Source: Comamonadaceae bacterium (GTDB lineage: Bacteria > Pseudomonadota > Gammaproteobacteria > Burkholderiales > Burkholderiaceae_C). From it: a stretch of 14,731 nucleotides of DNA. The stretch covers positions 1-14,731 of the forward strand of contig CANCCE010000048.1 in the NCBI GenBank assembly GCA_947374505.1. The letters run 5' to 3'. Shown piece by piece: positions 1-5,817 of this stretch. A program made the translations under genes and the position numbers. The notes beneath the pieces were generated by a model. That model was not told where the DNA came from and did not search any database. It saw nothing but the letters and a program-made list of their open reading frames with translations. How positions within the stretch are numbered: the first letter of the stretch is position 1; the number at the start of each line of letters is the position of its first letter.

Positions 1-446
1 TCGCCAACGAAGATCACGTGATCGCCTTCTTCATAGCGGCTGCGGTTGAAGCATTCAAAGGTCGCGGCAGCGCCAGCCAACAAGGGGGCACCGCTGAGTC
101 CGTCGGTGAATTCAACGCCTTCCCAACGGTCGTCGCGCTTACCGGCGAAGCGTTCGGCCAGTTCTTTTTGGTCGGCAGCCAGAATGTTGATCGCGTAGTG
201 TGAACCCGTGCTCAGTGCCACCATCGAAGCCGCAGAGCGGCTCAGGCTCCACAACACCAGCGGCGGTTCCAGTGAGACCGAGTTGAAAGAGTTGGCCGTC
301 AGCCCAACCAAATCGCCGTCAGCGGTGCGGGCGGTGACGATGGTCACACCGGTGGCGAACATGCCCAGTGCACCGCGAAATTCCTGCCGCGAGAAAGTCG
401 GACGGTTGGCGGTGAGGATCTTGGCGTTGGACAACAGGGAGGTCAT
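1..446 (-). CDS. Flavin reductase family protein (partial, 3' end outside the window)
   Basis: About 148 N-terminal residues are visible from the ATG at 446; the frame is open to the left edge, so the C-terminus is missing. The protein starts MTSLLSNAKILTANRPTFSR and continues with the features of the flavin reductase-like (HpaC/RutF-type, split-barrel FMN-binding) domain: 'FRGALGMFATGVTIVTA', then 'GLTANSFNSVSLEPPLVLWSL', 'YAINILAADQ' and, at the cut end, 'GDHVIFVGE'. Family members reduce FMN or FAD with NAD(P)H, usually to feed a partner monooxygenase, and act in the cytoplasm. No partner oxygenase is in view, so the substrate pathway is unknown. The ribosome binding site before the ATG is weak, and an in-frame TTG 27 nt upstream is a less likely start. 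The next gene on this strand, the esterase, ends 128 nt upstream. Assignment to the family is firm; specific function is not. Confidence 0.88.
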   Translation of the reverse strand, partial: MTSLLSNAKILTANRPTFSRQEFRGALGMFATGVTIVTARTADGDLVGLTANSFNSVSLEPPLVLWSLSRSAASMVALSTGSHYAINILAADQKELAERFAGKRDDRWEGVEFTDGLSGAPLLAGAAATFECFNRSRYEEGDHVIFVG

Positions 447-573
447 GGGGGTGCTCGGCAGACGGGACGTCAAAAAGAAGAAAGGGCGGTGAGGTATTCT
501 GGATATATTGTCCGCGATGAACCCATTTTTCCTCACTGAAGCATGTCAAGCCCAATCTCAGCATAGGACTTTT

Positions 574-1737
574 TCAGCGGCGATGCTGCAGAAAAAACGC
601 CAGCATGGCGGCCGAAGCGTTGGGACCGTGCGGATCGGTGAAAGAACCGGCAGCGTTACCACCCGACCAAGCGTGCGGGCCGGCTTCGACGGACCAGTAC
701 TCTACATAGTGGTGATGATCTCCGGCGCTGTAAACCGTGCGCAGCGTGTGGCGCATTTCGCCCGTTGGGGCGGGCAGCTCTTGTGGAATGACGCTGCGTG
801 TCAGCGGCACCCCCGAGGCCTTCAGTGCGGCGATAGCGGCGAGCACGATCTGATCGCCGTTGTCCGGGTGCACGGTGCTGTCGGCGTCGCCATGAAAGAC
901 GATGGTGGGCATCACATCTTTGAGCGCCGCAGGGTCACCGGGCGTGCGTGAGCGGCCGCCGTGGCGCATGGCACTGAAGGCGGAGATGACATTGTGCGCC
1001 GCCCCGGGCGGCAGGCCAGAGTGCACGCCGACAGCGGCGAACAGATCTGGGTAGTGAGCGGCCACTATGGCAGCCATGGCACCACCTGCGGAAAGGCCGG
1101 CGATATAGACGCGCGTCGGGTCGACAGGATATCGAGCAATCACGTGTCGCGTCAGCGCGGCCAACATGGCGGGCTCGCCAGCGTGCCGGCCTTGGTGAGC
1201 ACTGTCAAACCAGTTCCAGCAACGCATCTGGTTGGCTTTGGGTAACTGCTCCGGGTACAGCACCATGCAGGGCGTTTTGGCTGCCAGTTCGTTCATGCTG
1301 GTGCCGCGGGCAAAATCGGCGGCGTCTTGCTTGCAGCCGTGCAGCATCACGACCAAGGGCACGCTCGTGGGCTCTTCCGTTGTGGATGTGACTGGCGGTA
1401 AGGGGGGAACATACAGATTGAAACCATAGCGCTCACCTTCAAATTCAAAAACTTGCCGCGTGAACGCGGCGCGGCGTAGCTTCGGAGTGGCATCCGTTGT
1501 TCCGGGTGCCGTGGTTTGTTCGACCCTTGAGGCGTTGGGTTCAGGAGCGGTGTCTGTGCTTGGCTCTGGCGCGGGGGTGACAAAGACCGGAACGATAGTT
1601 GGACTCAGCAACTCTGGGCGAAAGACCCGTCGGAAGAGTCGCTCAGCCACAAGCACCTGACGGCCGAGCTTGGATTGCCGGGCCGCACGGGCTAGTTCAT
1701 TGATCCAGAATGGCACGGCTTCAGCTCCAGAGTGCAT
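574..1737 (-). CDS. PHB depolymerase family esterase (alpha/beta hydrolase, LpqC-like)
   Basis: This 387-residue protein belongs to the esterase/PHB depolymerase family of alpha/beta hydrolases. Visible elements are an oxyanion motif 'MLHGCKQ' (residues 131-137), the lipase box 'GLSAGG' with nucleophile Ser216, the acid region 'FHGDADSTVHPDNG' (281-294, Asp286 or Asp284), and the catalytic His355 in 'GPHAWSGG'. Residues 1-43 are basic and have no signal peptide, and about 44-88 form a Pro/Thr/Ala/Glu-rich linker before the catalytic domain. I infer a cytoplasmic enzyme acting on poly- or oligo-hydroxyalkanoate or on small esters; the substrate cannot be told from sequence. I chose the ATG at 1737; an in-frame TTG at 1788 would add 17 residues (MGQHPSLNKRILCCIAA) but has no ribosome binding site. 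The ATG also lacks a strong one, so the start is uncertain. The gene is divergent from the binding-protein operon. Confidence 0.87.
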   Translation of the reverse strand: MHSGAEAVPFWINELARAARQSKLGRQVLVAERLFRRVFRPELLSPTIVPVFVTPAPEPSTDTAPEPNASRVEQTTAPGTTDATPKLRRAAFTRQVFEFEGERYGFNLYVPPLPPVTSTTEEPTSVPLVVMLHGCKQDAADFARGTSMNELAAKTPCMVLYPEQLPKANQMRCWNWFDSAHQGRHAGEPAMLAALTRHVIARYPVDPTRVYIAGLSAGGAMAAIVAAHYPDLFAAVGVHSGLPPGAAHNVISAFSAMRHGGRSRTPGDPAALKDVMPTIVFHGDADSTVHPDNGDQIVLAAIAALKASGVPLTRSVIPQELPAPTGEMRHTLRTVYSAGDHHHYVEYWSVEAGPHAWSGGNAAGSFTDPHGPNASAAMLAFFLQHRR

Positions 1738-1802
1738 CGCTGCGATGCAACAAAGAATACGCTTATTCAATGACGGGTGCTGGCCCAATCATCGGCATCG
1801 AT

Positions 1803-1821
1803 TCGTGCGTTTGAAGCACGA
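1803..1821. repeat. Inverted repeat TCGTGC-N7-GCACGA in the divergent promoter region
   Basis: A perfect 6-bp inverted repeat with a 7-nt centre lies between the esterase and binding-protein genes, 20 bp upstream of the candidate -35 box of the operon. It could be an operator for an unlinked regulator or a chance hairpin. A second, weaker dyad, GAATA-N4-TATTC, is at 1755-1768, just upstream of the esterase start. No regulator gene is adjacent. Confidence 0.35.
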
Positions 1822-1840
1822 GTAGGTGGAATATTTGCAC

Positions 1841-1869
1841 TTTACTGCGAGGTTGCGGCCTTTCATAAT
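1841..1869 (+). promoter_or_regulatory. Candidate sigma-70 promoter of the binding-protein/MmgE-PrpD operon
   Basis: A -35-like TTTACT (1841-1846) is followed after 17 bp by CATAAT (1864-1869), which matches five of six positions of the -10 consensus. Transcription would start near 1876 and leave a leader of about 36 nt, in which GAAGAAAAGAG (1894-1904) can serve as ribosome binding site for the TTG at 1912. This is prediction from sequence only. Confidence 0.45.
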
Positions 1870-1911
1870 CAGGCGTGTTTTAAATTTTTAACTGAAGAAA
1901 AGAGTCTGATT

Positions 1912-2889
1912 TTGCGATTCACTGTATGGTTGCCCAAGGTGTTGTTGTTGGGCTTGGCGTTGTTGGGCTCAACCTTTTCTGTGGCACAGAACTACCCGGA
2001 CAAAGTGGTTCATGTGATCACGCCTTTTCCACCTGGCGGTGCCGCTGATGTCGTGCTCCGATTGGTCACGCAGAAACTCGGCGAGGCTTTTAAAAGCACC
2101 TTCATCGTTGAAAACAGAGTGGGCGCGGGCGGTGCCGTCGGCACCCAATATGTGGCCCGTGCTGAGCCTGACGGCTATACCTTGCTGATCACATCGAGCA
2201 GTACCATGTCCATCAACCCGCATCTGATGGCCAAGCCGCTTTACAACCCGCTCACCAGTTTCACGCCTATCGTGCTGGTCGGTTCCTCTCCAAATGTGTT
2301 GGTCGTCAACGCCAAGTTGCCGATTAAATCGGTGGCTGATTTGGTGGCTGCCGCCAAGGCGAGCCCCGGGGTACTCAACTATGCCTCGAACGGCAGCGGC
2401 ACCTTGAGCCACTTGACGGGCGAGTTGTTCAAGCAGACGACCGGCGTCGATTTATTGCACATTCCATACAAAGGCGCGGCACCTGCTGTGGCTGACACGG
2501 CTGGCGGGCAAGTGACGGCTTTGTTTGCGGCTTACGCCAGTGTCAGCCCGATGCTCAAGTCGGGTCGTTTGCGGCCGCTTGGCGTGACCAGTCTCAAACG
2601 TCTCGATTTGGCACCAGAGTTCCCCACGCTGGCGGAGTCCGGCTTACCCGGCTTCGAGTCGAACCAGTGGTGGGGTCTTTACGGACCCGCCGGCATGCCG
2701 GCACCGATTGTTGCGCGGTTGAATGCCGAGGTGAACAAGATTTTGAGCTCGCCCGAGTTGCGCAAACGTTTTGCAGAAGAGGCCATCGACGTCGGTGGCG
2801 GCAGTCCCGCCGACCTGTCCAACTACCTGCGCCAAGACTATGCCAAGTGGGAAAAAGTCGTCAAACGCGGCAACATCAAATCCGAATGA
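1912..2889 (+). CDS. Bug-family (tripartite tricarboxylate transporter type) periplasmic solute-binding protein
   Basis: From the TTG at 1912 this is a 325-residue protein, the usual Bug length. It begins with a signal peptide, MRFTVWLPKVLLLGLALLG, with likely cleavage after Ala25 (SVA|QNYPD). The mature part has the family hallmarks: 'YPDKVVHVITPFPPGGAADVVLR' close to the N-terminus, 'VENRVGAGGAVGTQYVARAEPDGYTLL', 'HIPYKGAAPAVADTAGGQV', and 'GLYGPAGMPAPIV' near the C-terminus. Bug proteins bind carboxylated or amidated small molecules in the periplasm; the ligand is not predictable here. No TctA or TctB membrane gene is adjacent, which is common for Bug proteins in Burkholderiales. The frame is open further upstream to 1777, but the extension would place about 45 residues before the signal peptide, whereas the TTG at 1912 has an AAGAG ribosome binding site. 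The stop overlaps the start of the next gene (ATGA), indicating translational coupling. Confidence 0.9.
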   Translation: MRFTVWLPKVLLLGLALLGSTFSVAQNYPDKVVHVITPFPPGGAADVVLRLVTQKLGEAFKSTFIVENRVGAGGAVGTQYVARAEPDGYTLLITSSSTMSINPHLMAKPLYNPLTSFTPIVLVGSSPNVLVVNAKLPIKSVADLVAAAKASPGVLNYASNGSGTLSHLTGELFKQTTGVDLLHIPYKGAAPAVADTAGGQVTALFAAYASVSPMLKSGRLRPLGVTSLKRLDLAPEFPTLAESGLPGFESNQWWGLYGPAGMPAPIVARLNAEVNKILSSPELRKRFAEEAIDVGGGSPADLSNYLRQDYAKWEKVVKRGNIKSE

Positions 2890-4304
2890 ATACCTTGACA
2901 TCTCCGATCAAAGCCCGCCCGCCGCAGACATCCGTGGCGGTGACTGCGCAACTTGCGGCGTTTGTTGCCAATCTGCAGTGGACTGACGTGCCTGCGCATG
3001 TTCAAGCGCTGATGCCGGTTTTGATGGTCGACGTTTTTCGTGCGGCAGCGGCCGGGCGCCAGCGGTCTTGGACCCAAAAGGTCACGGCTCTTTACCAGCA
3101 TCACAACTCTGACAAGCAAGCCAGCCTGTTTTTTTCGGACCAAGCCGTGGACGTTGCCAAGGCGGCATTCGTCAATGGTGTGGCCTGTGGCAGCCTCGAC
3201 TGGGATGACTCGCACGTGGCCGCCATCATCCATCCGGGCGTGGTGATCTGGCCGGCTGCTTTGGCGATGGCGCAGGTGACCGGCGCGAACGGACGCGAGT
3301 TATTGACGGCTGTGTTGGCGGGTTACGAAACTGCCATTCGCATTGGCATGTCGATTCAGCCCGAGCATTCGCTGCGCGGTTTTCAGGGGACGCCAACCTG
3401 CGGTGCTTTTGGTGCAGCAGCGGCGTGTGCCCGGTTGCTCAAACTCTCGACGGAGCAAACCCGTGATGCGCTGGGTATTGCCGCCACCTTTGCCTGTGGC
3501 CTGTCGCAGTTTTTTGTGTCGGGTTCTGATATCAAGCGCTTTCACGCCGGCAAGGCGGCGGCCAATGGCGTTGAAGCGGCACTGTTGGCGCAGGCGGGTC
3601 TGACGGGCCCGCACGATGCGATCGAAGGGGTTCAAGGATTTGCCCGGGCCTTCTCGGATCGATTCGACCCGATGGTGTGCGTTGACCATTTGGGCAGCAT
3701 TTTTCACACCCAGTTGATTTCGCTGAAACCCCACGCCGGCAGTGTGCGCATGCAATCGGCGATCGAAGCCGCCGCAGTGCTGGCGAAGCAGGGCATCCGC
3801 ATGGAGTCGATTGCCTCGATTGATATCGGTGTGCACCCGGCCATGGTGGGCAAGCTGACGGCCAACCGGCCGGTTGACAACCAGCAGGCGCAACTCAGTA
3901 CACCGTTCGCGGTGGCCATGGCCTTTGCGCTGGCCGGTCAGCGCGAAGGCCCGTTGACGCTCTCAATTGATGATTTTGAACAGGCCATGCAGGACGAGCG
4001 GGTTCGCGACTTATCGGCCCGGACGACCTGTCTGGTCGACAACGACGTCGAGCGACTGACCACAGCAGAAGCGGTTCCTGCACGGGTGACATGTCATCTC
4101 AAAGACGGTAGCGCACACGTTCACTTTATTGAACATCCCAAAGGCTGCCCGCAAAACCCGATCACCTCGGACGAAGTGTCGCAGCGCTTTCAGGCGCTTG
4201 CTTCGGCCACTTTCGGCACGGCTGCTTGCGAAGCCTGGCTGTCTCAGGCGCGGCAAATTGAGCAGCTGGCGTCCGTGACCCCACTGTTTACTTTGCGAGC
4301 TTGA
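2886..4304 (+). CDS. MmgE/PrpD family protein, first of a tandem pair
   Basis: This 472-residue protein begins at an ATG overlapping the preceding stop (ATGA at 2886-2889) and lacks its own good ribosome binding site, so it is probably coupled. The MmgE/PrpD fold is recognised from 'GSLDWDDSHVAAIIHPG' (Asp107, Asp108, His116), 'RGFQGTPTCGAFGAAAA' (Gln167), 'IKRFHAGKAAANGVEAALLA' (Lys217, His220) and 'SLKPHAGSVRMQSAIEAA' (Lys281, His283). The family includes 2-methylcitrate dehydratase and cis-aconitate decarboxylase; members act in the cytoplasm on di- and tricarboxylates without an iron-sulfur cluster. Gln167 sits where many relatives have His (the 'GFHPT' motif). Clear paralogue of the next gene. 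Together with the upstream binding protein it suggests breakdown of an imported carboxylic acid, but the reaction cannot be assigned. It is not a close PrpD orthologue, and no prpB/prpC genes are nearby. Confidence 0.88.
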   Translation: MNTLTSPIKARPPQTSVAVTAQLAAFVANLQWTDVPAHVQALMPVLMVDVFRAAAAGRQRSWTQKVTALYQHHNSDKQASLFFSDQAVDVAKAAFVNGVACGSLDWDDSHVAAIIHPGVVIWPAALAMAQVTGANGRELLTAVLAGYETAIRIGMSIQPEHSLRGFQGTPTCGAFGAAAACARLLKLSTEQTRDALGIAATFACGLSQFFVSGSDIKRFHAGKAAANGVEAALLAQAGLTGPHDAIEGVQGFARAFSDRFDPMVCVDHLGSIFHTQLISLKPHAGSVRMQSAIEAAAVLAKQGIRMESIASIDIGVHPAMVGKLTANRPVDNQQAQLSTPFAVAMAFALAGQREGPLTLSIDDFEQAMQDERVRDLSARTTCLVDNDVERLTTAEAVPARVTCHLKDGSAHVHFIEHPKGCPQNPITSDEVSQRFQALASATFGTAACEAWLSQARQIEQLASVTPLFTLRA

Positions 4305-4305
4305 G

Positions 4306-5682
4306 ATGGGACCCACTCAGACACTGGCGTCGTTCGCCGCGGAGGTGAGCCACCAAACATTACCGGCACCGGTGAAAGCCAAAATGGTCGGCTTGACGCT
4401 CGACTATTTTCGGGTGGCCTCGATCGGCGAGCGATTGCCCTGGAGCACGTGGGCGCGACACTACACCTTGCAAAACGCCGGCACGGGCACGGCGCCGTTG
4501 TTATTTTCTAAGCAGCAGCTTGATCCGGCGAGTGCGGCGTTTCTGAACAGCGTTTACGCCGGCAGCATCGATGCCGATGACGTCCATGTCGGCGCGATGC
4601 TGCATCCGGGCTGCCTTGTGTTTTCAGCCGCATTGGCCGTCGGTGCCAGCCGGAGCATGACGGGTGCGCAAGTGATGGCTGCGGTGGTGGCGGGCTATGA
4701 GGTGATGATCCGCATTGCACTTGGCATTCAACCCAGCCATTTCAAACGTGGTTTTCAAAGCACGGCCACTTGCGGTGTTTTTGGCGCTGCGGTGGCGGCC
4801 GCCAGTTTGATCTTCAATGGACCCGATCGCGCGACGCGCATCGCGCAAACCATCGGTCTTGCCGCCTCGACCTGTGGTGGCCTGACGCAGTTTTACCATT
4901 CCGAATCCACCGTCAAGCGGCTGCACGCCGCCCAAGCGGCGAGCGCCGGCGTGCGTGCGGCCTTGATGGTGGAAGCGGGCTTTTCGGGGCCGATTGACAT
5001 TCTGGAGGGCCAGGACGGTTTTGCACGCGCCTATGCCGATGCCGTCGATTTTTCACTGATGACCGAGGGCTTGGGAACGCTTTACCACTGCACGGAAGTG
5101 GCTATCAAGCCGCACGCCTGCAGCGCCCGCGTGCTGTCGGCCGTGGAAGCGGCATCAGATTTGTGCAGACAGCACAATATTGATGCCAACAGCATCACGG
5201 CCATCACCTTGGGCATCCCCAAAGTCATCCAGGGCCGGTTGACCTCAAACCAGCCGAACGACTTGCAAGCGGCCCAGATGAGTGCCCCTTTCAGCGTGGC
5301 GCTGGCCATTTGCAAGGGCGGCCCCAAAGGGTTCTCGTTGAACATCGATGATTTTGAAAACAACCTGGAGGCACCGTTGGTCAGACATTTGACGCGAATG
5401 GTGGACTGCGTTCTTGATGATGAGGTTGAAAAGACCAGCAGCACCGAGTCGGTCAGCGCTCGCGTCACGCTGACGCTGGCGACAGGCGTTCGCCATGCTA
5501 CTTTGGTGCGTTCGCCTATGGGCAGTGTGTCTAGGCCTTACACACTTGAGGATCATTTGGCCAGCGCCGAACGTCAGCTGGCGCAGCGTTATCCGGCCCC
5601 AAAAGTGACCGCGTTCCTCGACTTGGCTCAGCGTTTGTCAGCGCTGGGACAGATTCGGGACCTGGCCACATTTCTTGATTAA
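4306..5682 (+). CDS. MmgE/PrpD family protein, second of a tandem pair
   Basis: This 458-residue protein starts 1 nt after the stop of its paralogue, so the two are almost certainly co-translated. Equivalent family motifs are 'GSIDADDVHVGAMLHPG' (Asp91, Asp92, His100), 'RGFQSTATCGVFGAAVAAA' (Gln151), 'VKRLHAAQAASAGVRAAL' (Lys204, His207) and 'AIKPHACSARVLSAVEAA' (Lys268, His270). As in the first copy, Gln replaces the His usual in 'GFHPT'. The two copies align over nearly their whole length but differ widely, so the duplication is old and the proteins may have separate substrates or form a heteromer. Differences near the active site include DWDDSH versus DADDVH. MmgE/PrpD proteins are typically homodimers with a helical domain and a lid domain; I infer a cytoplasmic lyase or isomerase on a carboxylic acid. 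No terminator with a T-run is visible after the stop. Confidence 0.88.
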   Translation: MGPTQTLASFAAEVSHQTLPAPVKAKMVGLTLDYFRVASIGERLPWSTWARHYTLQNAGTGTAPLLFSKQQLDPASAAFLNSVYAGSIDADDVHVGAMLHPGCLVFSAALAVGASRSMTGAQVMAAVVAGYEVMIRIALGIQPSHFKRGFQSTATCGVFGAAVAAASLIFNGPDRATRIAQTIGLAASTCGGLTQFYHSESTVKRLHAAQAASAGVRAALMVEAGFSGPIDILEGQDGFARAYADAVDFSLMTEGLGTLYHCTEVAIKPHACSARVLSAVEAASDLCRQHNIDANSITAITLGIPKVIQGRLTSNQPNDLQAAQMSAPFSVALAICKGGPKGFSLNIDDFENNLEAPLVRHLTRMVDCVLDDEVEKTSSTESVSARVTLTLATGVRHATLVRSPMGSVSRPYTLEDHLASAERQLAQRYPAPKVTAFLDLAQRLSALGQIRDLATFLD

Positions 5683-5703
5683 GGGTCTAGCCCGAACGGT
5701 GCG

Positions 5704-5726
5704 CATACAGCTACCATCGGTGTATG
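5704..5726. promoter_or_regulatory. Operator-like dyad CATACA-N11-TGTATG upstream of the histidine kinase
   Basis: A perfect 6-bp inverted repeat with half-site centres 17 bp apart lies five bases before a TTGACT hexamer (5731-5736) that may be the -35 box of the kinase gene. The matching -10 is poor (CATTAT at 5757-5762, spacing 20). The dyad could be a regulator site or a stem at the end of the upstream operon. Prediction only. Confidence 0.35.
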
Positions 5727-5817
5727 TCCTTTGACTATGGTGGCGTAGAGCAAGTCCATTATTAACGGGCTGCTGCCGCGTGTTGTCGCGGCGCATGCGG
5801 TCACTTTGGAATGCTTC

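Noticed and set aside
544..549. Perfect TTGACA hexamer (minus strand) upstream of the flavin reductase gene
   Set aside because: No acceptable -10 box lies 16-19 bp downstream (ATGGGT at 17), so I did not call a promoter.
508..951. Plus-strand open frame of about 147 codons opposite the esterase gene
   Set aside because: It is antisense to a clear alpha/beta hydrolase with all catalytic motifs, and its translation has no recognisable domain or start signal.
3300..3893. Minus-strand open frame of about 197 codons opposite the first MmgE/PrpD gene
   Set aside because: Shadow of a high-GC gene: Arg/His-rich translation with no domain, and the sense frame carries all family motifs.
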